A stretch of DNA of 7,116 nucleotides, from NCBI GenBank assembly GCA_946056345.1, contig CAMGJH010000052.1, positions 1 through 7,116 of the forward strand, in the 5' to 3' direction. The notes under the pieces are model-generated. The model had not been told where the DNA came from and searched no databases. It saw only the letters and a program-made list of their open reading frames with translations. The stretch comes from an uncultured Lentisphaeraceae bacterium. Lineage in GTDB: Bacteria; Verrucomicrobiota; Kiritimatiellia; RFP12; DVOR01. Below, in pieces: positions 1-5,049 of this stretch. Each line of letters starts with the position of its first letter. Position 1 is the stretch's first letter. The position numbers and the translations under genes were made by a program.

Positions 1-100
1 CTATGAGTGTTGGGGCTATTAGGCCTACCGCTACGGACCCTTGCGAATGTAGCGAACGGCTCCTAGCCAGAGTGCACAGAGGAGCTCGGCGGAGGCGGGG
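1..100. other. Non-coding stretch after ybeY, no gene seen
   Basis: These 100 bases follow the ybeY stop codon in the direction of transcription. The reading frames that enter them are low-complexity shadows of ybeY and have no family resemblance. A 6-bp inverted repeat (CGCTAC at 29-34, GTAGCG at 49-54) encloses a 14-nt loop but is not followed by a T-run on either strand, so I do not call it a terminator. No tRNA or other RNA gene is recognisable. Confidence 0.5.
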
Positions 101-568
101 TTACAGCCCGGCGAGGGCGGCGCGCATCCAGCGGAGGTCGCGGCGGCGCATGGCGGCGCGGAGGGGGGGCGTGGCGTCGTCTGAGCCGCAGAGGTGGTCG
201 CAGCCGTGGGCGATGTAGAGGACGACTTCTTGCTCGAAGGTGGTGGTGCGGAGGCGTTGGCTGGTGCGGAGGGCGACATCGAGGTTAACGTAGAGTTCGC
301 CGAGGAGGCCGGGGGGTTCGCCGGGGAGGGGGTCGTAGGCTTGGGTGATGACGTCGGTGGGGCCTTCGTGGCCGAGGATGTCGGCATTGACGCGCTCGGA
401 GAGGGGGTCGTGAAGCAGGTGGATGGTGAGGGTGCGCCAGGGGTGTTGGGGGCGGGACCAGCGTTGGGCGGCGGCGGCGCAGGCGCGGGCGGCGGCGCGG
501 AGGCGGGCGCGGCGGAGGGGTGGGGTGAGGCGGCCGTGGAGTTGGAGGAGGACTTCGGTTTCGGGCAT
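101..568 (-). CDS. ybeY: Endoribonuclease YbeY (rRNA maturation factor)
   Basis: YbeY is a cytoplasmic single-strand endoribonuclease that acts with the ribosome in 16S rRNA 3'-end maturation and in 70S quality control. The 155-residue length is normal for the family. The metal site is visible as HGCDHLCGSDD: His121 and His125 match the first two zinc ligands, but Asp131 occupies the place of the usual third His. Also present are GPTDVIT (69-75), equivalent to the family's pTDVLSF block, and LGELYVNLDVA (89-99), equivalent to the LGDI strand. By alignment from the PT, the Arg that is strongly conserved in E. coli YbeY appears to be Leu66. The start at 568 lies 15 nt past the eamA stop and has no evident Shine-Dalgarno, so translation is probably coupled to the upstream gene. 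It is the last gene of the minus-strand cluster in this window. The family call is firm; whether Asp131 binds metal is inference. Confidence 0.9.
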   Translation of the reverse strand: MPETEVLLQLHGRLTPPLRRARLRAAARACAAAAQRWSRPQHPWRTLTIHLLHDPLSERVNADILGHEGPTDVITQAYDPLPGEPPGLLGELYVNLDVALRTSQRLRTTTFEQEVVLYIAHGCDHLCGSDDATPPLRAAMRRRDLRWMRAALAGL

Positions 569-583
569 GGGGAGGGCTCTGGG

Positions 584-1495
584 TTAGGCGTGTTGGCGGT
601 GGGCGCAGAGGGCAACGCCGAGGAGGGTGAGGAGGACGCCGAGGAGGATGGTGGCGCAGAGGGGTTCGCCGAGGACGAGGGCGGCGGTGAGGACGCCGAT
701 GAGGGGGATGAGGTAGAGGAGGAGGGAGGTGCGGATGGGGCCGAGGCGGGAGATGGCGTAGCCCCAGGCGGCGTAGCAGGTGGCGCCGGCAACGAGGCCG
801 AGGGTGAGGATGCGCCAGAGGGTGGGCCAGGCGGTGAGGGCGCGCCAGGACCAGGGGGCCGGTTCGCTGAGGCAGAGGGGGAGCATCGTGAGCAGGCCCC
901 AGAAGAAGGTGCGGCGGGTGATGGCTAGGCGGCCTAGGGTGGCGGGGAGACTTTGGCTGACGAGGGTGTAGCCGGCCCAGGCGAGGGCTCCGCCGGCGGC
1001 GAGGAGGGCGCCGAGCCAGGCACCGCGGAGGGTGGCGAGGTTGCCGCCTGAGACGGTGAGGGTGACGCCGAGCATCGCGAGGAGGAAGCCGGCCCAGTAG
1101 GTGCGGCCGAGGGGCGTGCCGCGGCCGTAGAGGCGCGGGAGGAGGGCGGTGAGAACGGGGGAGATGCAGACGACGACCGAGACCATCCCGGCGCTGCCGT
1201 GGACGAGGGCGAGGTTTTCGCCGCAGAAGTAGAGGGTGACGCCGAGCAGGCCCATCAGGGCGAAGCGGCCTTCGGTGCGCCAGCCTTGCCAGGGGAGCGG
1301 GTGGGGGTGGATGGCCCAGAGGGCGAGGTAGCCCACGACAAAGCGCGCCAGCAGCAGGAGGAGGGGCGGCACGCTGAGGAGGATTTGCTTGGAGAGGGTG
1401 AAGGTGGCGCCCCAGACGACGACGGCGAAGAGGGCGAGGAGCACGCCGGGGAGGGCTTTGCCGCGCAACCAGGAGGGGGTGGCCATCGCGTTCAT
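584..1495 (-). CDS. EamA/DMT-superfamily inner-membrane transporter
   Basis: This 303-residue protein belongs to the drug/metabolite transporter superfamily, whose members carry metabolites or amino acids across the inner membrane. It shows the tandem EamA organisation, about ten hydrophobic segments in two halves. The first half opens at 14-36 with LFAVVVWGATFTLSKQ, a typical EamA first helix. It contains the SPVLTALLPRLYGRG block (112-126), and its last helix is at about 134-150. The second half starts near 159 (GAWLGALLAAGGALAWAGYT) and ends with YLIPLIGVLTAALVLGEPL (261-279) plus a final helix (282-297). The LGEPL motif marks the conserved end of an EamA repeat. The substrate cannot be read from sequence. 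A second ATG three codons in (1486) is an equally possible start; neither has a clear ribosome binding site. It begins 9 nt after the slyX stop and ends 15 nt before ybeY, which suggests co-transcription. No other genes of a transport pathway are nearby to hint at a cargo. Confidence 0.9.
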   Translation of the reverse strand: MNAMATPSWLRGKALPGVLLALFAVVVWGATFTLSKQILLSVPPLLLLLARFVVGYLALWAIHPHPLPWQGWRTEGRFALMGLLGVTLYFCGENLALVHGSAGMVSVVVCISPVLTALLPRLYGRGTPLGRTYWAGFLLAMLGVTLTVSGGNLATLRGAWLGALLAAGGALAWAGYTLVSQSLPATLGRLAITRRTFFWGLLTMLPLCLSEPAPWSWRALTAWPTLWRILTLGLVAGATCYAAWGYAISRLGPIRTSLLLYLIPLIGVLTAALVLGEPLCATILLGVLLTLLGVALCAHRQHA

Positions 1496-1504
1496 CGGCG
1501 GGGG

Positions 1505-1717
1505 TTAGTAGTGGGGCGGGGGCGGCTCGTCGGCGAGGAGGCGGAAGTCGGCGGCTTCGTCTTGGCGGGCCTCGTGTTCCTCGAAGCGCTTGAGGAGGCG
1601 CTCGTGGAGGCGGTTGAGGCGGAGGACTTCGGCGTTGAGGTCGTCGAGGAGGCGCTCTTGGCGGGCGAGGAGGGATTCGAGGTCGACGAGGCGGGCCTCG
1701 GTATCGGGATCAATCAT
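1505..1717 (-). CDS. slyX: SlyX family protein
   Basis: A 70-residue, strongly charged protein that is almost wholly one predicted alpha-helical coiled coil (about 6-55, with Leu at heptad spacing), followed by a short tail ending in PPPPHY. The ending PPPHY after a short coiled coil is the hallmark of SlyX, a small cytoplasmic protein of unknown biochemical function found next to slyD in enterobacteria. Here there is no slyD nearby. The start is taken at the Met of MIDPDTEARL, where SlyX homology begins. An upstream ATG at 1753 would add 12 residues that overlap ribD and look unrelated. From the chosen start it overlaps the ribD end by 8 nt, in keeping with translational coupling, and no Shine-Dalgarno is visible. 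The identity is well supported by length, coiled coil and C-terminus; the function remains unknown for the family. Confidence 0.85.
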   Translation of the reverse strand: MIDPDTEARLVDLESLLARQERLLDDLNAEVLRLNRLHERLLKRFEEHEARQDEAADFRLLADEPPPPHY

Positions 1718-2747
1718 GGAGGCGTTCGTTCGCGCGCAGGGTGATGAGGACATCGTTGCCGAAGTGGTCGCAATCGACCATTCGCAGGCGCATGGCTTCG
1801 GGGAGGCGGCGGGGGGTGATGGCTAGACCGGGGCGGGCAGCGGGGTCGCCGAGGATCTTGGGGGCGTAGAAGAGGAGAAGCTCATCGACGAGGCCGGCTT
1901 CCAGGAGGGCGCCGGCAAGGCGGCCACCGCCTTCGCAGAGGACATCGTTGATGCCGCGCGCGCAGAGAGCACGGAGCATTGCCGGGAGGTCGGTGCCATC
2001 GTAGGCGAGGTCGCGCGTGGCCAGGAGGGTGCGCTCGTCGCAGGCGGCGGGGGGGATGGGGGTGGTGCGGTCGACGAAGACGCGCCACTTGGGGTCGGCG
2101 CCGGGGAGGTGGGGCTGGAGGGAGGGGGCGTCGGCCAAGACGGTGCCCGAGCCGACCATGACGGCATCGACTTTGGCGCGCAGGTGCTGGACGTAGTCGC
2201 GGGCTTCGGGGCCGGTGATCCAGCGCGAGGCGTTGTCGCGGTCGGCGATGTAGCCATCGAGGGTGAGGGCGAGTTTGAGGCGGAGGTAGGGCAGGCCGGT
2301 GGTGATGGCCTTGGCGAAGGGGGCGATGAGGGCGCGGCAGGCGGCTTCCACCGGGCAGACGCGCGGAGCGATTTCGACCTCGATGCCGGCGGCTTGGAGG
2401 AGGGTGACGGCGCGCCCGGCGTGGCGGGGATTGGGATCGAGGCAGCCGATGACCACGCGGCGGATGTGCTTTTCGCGCAGGAGATCGCAGCACGGAGGGG
2501 TGCGGCCGTAGGTGGAGCAGGGCTCGAGGGTGACGTAGAGGGTCGAGCCGGCGGGATCTTCGGTGCAGGCGGCCAGGCAGTTGACTTCGGCATGGGGTTC
2601 GCCAGCCTTTTGGTGGGCGCCTTCGCCGAGGATTCGGCCATCGCGGACGCAGAGGGCGCCGACGGGCGGGTTGGGGGCGGTGCGCCCCACAAACTGTTTG
2701 GCCAGGGCAACGGCCCGGGCCAGGAAGACTTCGTCACTACTCGTCAT
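1710..2747 (-). CDS. ribD: Bifunctional riboflavin biosynthesis protein RibD (deaminase/reductase)
   Basis: RibD carries out two consecutive riboflavin steps: deamination of diaminohydroxyphosphoribosylaminopyrimidine and NADPH-dependent reduction of the ribosyl side chain. The 345 residues match the fused family length. The N-terminal deaminase (about 1-145) shows TAPNPPVGA (23-31), the catalytic HAE (52-54), and PCSTYGRTPPCC (76-87). The zinc ligands His52, Cys77 and Cys86 match E. coli positions with an offset of two. The reductase domain (about 153-340) shows LKLALTLDGYIA (157-168), WITGPEAR (176-183), the VGSGTVLAD nucleotide-site block (198-206), CEGGG (271-275) and FYAPKILG (293-300). 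All key residues are present, so both activities are expected. The start overlaps the end of the upstream lipoprotein gene by 11 nt and lacks a strong Shine-Dalgarno, which suggests coupling. No FMN riboswitch and no other rib genes are in the window, so the remaining pathway genes must lie elsewhere. Confidence 0.97.
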   Translation of the reverse strand: MTSSDEVFLARAVALAKQFVGRTAPNPPVGALCVRDGRILGEGAHQKAGEPHAEVNCLAACTEDPAGSTLYVTLEPCSTYGRTPPCCDLLREKHIRRVVIGCLDPNPRHAGRAVTLLQAAGIEVEIAPRVCPVEAACRALIAPFAKAITTGLPYLRLKLALTLDGYIADRDNASRWITGPEARDYVQHLRAKVDAVMVGSGTVLADAPSLQPHLPGADPKWRVFVDRTTPIPPAACDERTLLATRDLAYDGTDLPAMLRALCARGINDVLCEGGGRLAGALLEAGLVDELLLFYAPKILGDPAARPGLAITPRRLPEAMRLRMVDCDHFGNDVLITLRANERLHD

Positions 2748-2904
2748 ATTGCTCGGTCATAGAGAAGGGGAGGCTGGCGGCGGCGTTGGAGCGCTGGGGT
2801 TGGTTCCAGGGGATCTTGGAGCGGCGGGCGGCGATGCTCTGATTGACGCAGCCGCAGAGGGCGAGGGCGGCCAAGAGGGCGGCCAAGAGCGAAAGGCGTT
2901 TCAT
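2737..2904 (-). CDS. Small predicted lipoprotein, 55 residues
   Basis: I do not recognise a named family. The protein begins MKRLSLLAALLAALALCGC, a short lipoprotein signal: two basic residues, a hydrophobic core (4-16) and a lipobox LCGC with the acylated Cys at 19. Cys at the -2 position is less common than Ala, Ser or Thr. The mature part is only 37 residues and contains IPWNQPQ (31-37) and SLPFSM (44-49), then an acidic end. Bacteria would be expected to anchor it in the envelope. The start at 2904 is favoured over longer forms because an AAAGGA Shine-Dalgarno (2915-2920) lies 10 nt upstream and because the signal peptide begins there. The frame upstream is a low-complexity shadow of parE. 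It sits 28 nt after parE and overlaps ribD by 11 nt, so it is probably a member of the same transcript. That it is a real gene is inferred from signal peptide, ribosome site and spacing. Confidence 0.75.
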   Translation of the reverse strand: MKRLSLLAALLAALALCGCVNQSIAARRSKIPWNQPQRSNAAASLPFSMTEQYDE

Positions 2905-2932
2905 CGGGGTGGGGTCCTTTCGGGGCGCGGGG

Positions 2933-4777
2933 TTAGACGTCGGTGTTGTCGACGACGAGGTTGTCGAGGATGTACTGGCGGCGTTCGGAGGTGTTTGCGC
3001 CCATAAAGAAGCGCAAGGTCTCCTGGACGTAGACATCGTTGTGGATGTTGACGGGGGTCAGGCGGATGCCTTCGCCAATGAAGTCCTTGAACTCCTTGGC
3101 GTTGATTTCGCCCAGGCCTTTGAAGCGGGTGATTTCGGCCTTGGCGCCGCAGGCCTTGATGGCGGCTTCGCGCTCGTCGTCGGTGTAGCAGTAGAAGCTC
3201 TGCTTGGCGTTGCGGACGCGGAAGAGGGGGGTCTCGAGGATGAAGAGGCGGCCGTCGCGGATGATGTGGTCGAAGAAGCGCAGGAAGAAGGTGATGAGGA
3301 GGTTGCGGATGTGCAGGCCGTCGACATCGGCATCGGTGGCGAGGACGACCTTGCCGTAGCGCAGGGTGTCGGGGGTCTGCTCGATGCCCAGGGTCTTGAC
3401 CAGGTCGTAGAACTCCTTGTTCTTGTAGATAGCGTCGCGCTTCAGGTCGCAGACGTTGAGGGGTTTGCCGCGGAGTTTGAAGACGGCCTGGGTCTGCGTG
3501 TCGCGGGCGGTGGCCACGGTGCCGCCGGCGGACTTTCCTTCCACGAGGAAGATCATCGTCTCTTCGCCCTTGCCCTTGGCCTTATCAAGGTGCTGCTTGC
3601 AGTCGACCAGCTCCTCCACGCGCACGGCGCTCTGCTTGGCGCGCTCCTGGACCATCTTGCGCAGGCCCTTCATATCCTCGCGCAGTTTGCGCGTCTCCTC
3701 AATCTTGTTGAGCAGGCGCTCGGCGGCCTCGGGGTGGCGGTGGAGTTCGTTCTCGACCACCTTGCGCACCTCGGCCACCAACTCGGCTCGGATTTCGGGG
3801 TTGCCGAGCTTGTTCTTGGTCTGGCTCTCGAAGACGGGCTCTTGCAGGCGCACGGCGATGGCGGCAACGATGCCATCGCGGGCGATTTCGCCCTCGTAGC
3901 GTTTCTTGGAGAACTCTTGCACGCCCTTGAGGAAGCCCTCCTTGAAGGCCGTCAGGTGGGTGCCGCCATCGTTGGTATACTGGCCGTTGACGAAGGAGTA
4001 GGTATCTTCGCCCATGTGGTTGGTGTGGGTGAAGGCCACCTCGAACTGCACAAAGCTGAGACCCTCGACCTTAACGCGCGCATGCAGCGGCTCGTAGAGT
4101 TGCTCCATCGCAGCCTCGGCATTGATGAGGTCCAAGAGGCCATTCTCCGAGCAGAAGACTTCGCCATTGAGCTCCAACGAGAGCCCGGCATTCAGATAGG
4201 CATACATCCGCAACCGTCGCTGGACGTGCTCCTCGCGGAAGGCGAACTTCGGAAAGATGGTGCTATCGGGCAGGAAGGAGATATAGGTGCCGTTGCGCTC
4301 CTTGCTCTCGCCCTCGCGCTGATCGACCAACTCACCGCGCACGAAGGTGGCCTCGAAGAACTTTCCCTCGCGTTGGGAACGGACAGTGAAGCGCTCGGAG
4401 AGGGCATTGACGGCCTTGGTGCCCACGCCATTCATTCCCACCGAGCATTGGAAGACCGCATCGTTGTACTTGCCGCCGGTGTTGATCTGGCTGACGCAAT
4501 CGATGACCTTGCCCAACGGGATGCCGCGTCCGTAGTCGCGCACCGACACCTCCCCGCTAGCATAGTTCAACTTGATGACCACCCGCTTGCCGAAGCCCAT
4601 CATAAACTCGTCGATGGAGTTGTCGATGACCTCTTTGAGCAGGACATAGATGCCGTCTTCATACTGGGAACCGTCGCCCTTACGTCCGATATACATACCC
4701 GTGCGCCGGCGGATGTGCTCGAGCGCTTCGAGGTGTTGAATCTGTGATTCGTCGTAGGTTGCCAATCCCTTGGCCAT
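2933..4777 (-). CDS. parE: Type IIA DNA topoisomerase subunit B (ParE/GyrB-like)
   Basis: This is the ATPase subunit of a type IIA topoisomerase (topoisomerase IV or gyrase), which drives DNA strand passage with a ParC/GyrA partner that is not in the window. From the start used here it has 614 residues, close to ParE. The GHKL ATPase shows KEVIDNSIDE (48-57; base Glu49, Mg-binding Asn53), DYGRGIP (81-87) and the ATP-lid SVGMNGVGTKAVNALS (112-127). The transducer carries QTK (319-321). The Toprim domain has FLVEGKSAGG (410-419; catalytic Glu413) and TDADVDG (481-487; Asp482 and Asp484). RFKGLGEI (551-558) closes the core. Lys in EGKSAGG replaces the usual Asp of EGDSA. The NTGGKY and LRGKPLNVCDLKRD blocks recall ParE of Bacteroidetes and the second gyrase of Chlamydia, which favours ParE, though GyrB cannot be excluded. 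ATG 4777 follows a strong AAGGAGG site (4784-4790) at 6 nt, so a 13-residue longer form is rejected. Confidence 0.93.
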   Translation of the reverse strand: MAKGLATYDESQIQHLEALEHIRRRTGMYIGRKGDGSQYEDGIYVLLKEVIDNSIDEFMMGFGKRVVIKLNYASGEVSVRDYGRGIPLGKVIDCVSQINTGGKYNDAVFQCSVGMNGVGTKAVNALSERFTVRSQREGKFFEATFVRGELVDQREGESKERNGTYISFLPDSTIFPKFAFREEHVQRRLRMYAYLNAGLSLELNGEVFCSENGLLDLINAEAAMEQLYEPLHARVKVEGLSFVQFEVAFTHTNHMGEDTYSFVNGQYTNDGGTHLTAFKEGFLKGVQEFSKKRYEGEIARDGIVAAIAVRLQEPVFESQTKNKLGNPEIRAELVAEVRKVVENELHRHPEAAERLLNKIEETRKLREDMKGLRKMVQERAKQSAVRVEELVDCKQHLDKAKGKGEETMIFLVEGKSAGGTVATARDTQTQAVFKLRGKPLNVCDLKRDAIYKNKEFYDLVKTLGIEQTPDTLRYGKVVLATDADVDGLHIRNLLITFFLRFFDHIIRDGRLFILETPLFRVRNAKQSFYCYTDDEREAAIKACGAKAEITRFKGLGEINAKEFKDFIGEGIRLTPVNIHNDVYVQETLRFFMGANTSERRQYILDNLVVDNTDV

Positions 4778-4783
4778 GCGGTT

Positions 4784-4790
4784 CCTCCTT
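4784..4790 (-). promoter_or_regulatory. Strong Shine-Dalgarno of parE
   Basis: On the minus strand this reads AAGGAGG, a near-perfect anti-16S match, 6 nt before the ATG at 4777. It is the best ribosome site in the window and decides the parE start against the upstream ATG at 4816, which would overlap the predicted promoter. Confidence 0.85.
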
Positions 4791-4806
4791 GGTTCAATTG
4801 CGCGGC

Positions 4807-4815
4807 AGTATAGCA
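4807..4815 (-). promoter_or_regulatory. Extended -10 promoter for the parE gene train
   Basis: On the minus strand 4815-4807 reads TGCTATACT, that is a TGN extension followed by TATACT, one mismatch from TATAAT. No good -35 hexamer lies 17 nt upstream, which fits an extended -10 promoter. Transcription would start near 4800 and give a leader of about 23 nt carrying the strong ribosome site. It is the only promoter-like sequence I found before parE and, given the tight spacing downstream, may serve all six genes. This is a prediction from motif only. Confidence 0.5.
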
Positions 4816-4852
4816 CAATCTCTTCGCCCTCGCTGTGCTCGGGCGATTCGCT

Positions 4853-4880
4853 GTTAGCCGTTAGCTGTTAGCTGTTAGTT
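4853..4880 (+). repeat. Tandem heptamer array GTTAGCN, left end
   Basis: Four adjacent 7-bp units can be read: GTTAGCC (4853-4859), GTTAGCT (4860-4866), GTTAGCT (4867-4873) and GTTAGTT (4874-4880). Only the last base varies in the first three units. The array forms the outer end of the inverted-repeat element and contains the frame-neutral TAG and TTAG triplets. It lies about 40 bp upstream of the predicted parE promoter. Confidence 0.9.
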
Positions 4881-4924
4881 CGCGTTTCCGCGACGGAGCT
4901 GCTGATGGAAGGGGAAATAAATCT

Positions 4925-4946
4925 GCACGGCTCAGACGGGCCGTGC
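4925..4946. repeat. Hairpin inside the intergenic element
   Basis: GCACGGC (4925-4931) pairs with GCCGTGC (4940-4946). In plus-strand RNA the stem can extend to nine pairs with one G-U, leaving an AGAC tetraloop (4934-4937). In minus-strand RNA only the seven-pair stem forms, followed by a weak ATTTATTT stretch. It could act as a weak terminator for the EIIA fusion gene, but no true U-run follows, so I call it a structural part of the element. Confidence 0.55.
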
Positions 4947-5020
4947 GATATAAGCGCATAATTTGGCAGGAGGCGGAGCGCTTGTCTCAGGGCCCTATGT
5001 CAATCCGTCGCGGCACGCGC

Positions 5021-5048
5021 GCTAACAGTTAGCGGCTAACCGCTAACG
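5021..5048 (-). repeat. Tandem heptamer array, right end (inverted copy)
   Basis: On the plus strand the units are GCTAACA (5021-5027), GTTAGCG (5028-5034), GCTAACC (5035-5041) and GCTAACG (5042-5048). Read on the minus strand, three are in the GTTAGC sense like the left array, and one (5028-5034) is in the opposite sense. A decayed fifth unit (5049-5055) includes the TAG stop codon of the upstream gene. Confidence 0.85.
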
Positions 5049-5049
5049 G

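Noticed and set aside
29..54. CGCTAC/GTAGCG inverted repeat after ybeY as a terminator
   Set aside because: The six-pair stem with a 14-nt loop is weak, and no T-run follows on either strand.
194..928. Plus-strand ORF rich in Gly, Glu and Ala
   Set aside because: It is low complexity throughout and spans two well-supported minus-strand genes (ybeY and eamA); it reflects the G-rich plus strand.
1823..2737. Minus-strand Ser/Pro/Ala-rich ORF overlapping ribD
   Set aside because: It is an alternative frame of ribD with no motifs; the RibD frame keeps all catalytic residues.
2748..2960. FMN riboswitch before ribD
   Set aside because: The region upstream of ribD is filled by the lipoprotein gene and the end of parE; none of the conserved FMN-aptamer segments is visible.
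2843..4747. A 634-codon plus-strand ORF fully antisense to the topoisomerase gene
   Set aside because: Its protein is a monotone run of Leu, Ala, Glu, Val and Gly with no family motif, as expected opposite a GC-rich gene with few stop-forming codons. The minus-strand frame has every topoisomerase motif.
4778..4816. N-terminal extension of the topoisomerase by 13 residues
   Set aside because: The added residues are not family-like, the extension would cover the strong AAGGAGG site and the predicted promoter, and the start at 4777 has ideal spacing.
4853..5048. CRISPR array
   Set aside because: Units are 7 bp and directly adjacent, without spacers, and no cas gene is present.
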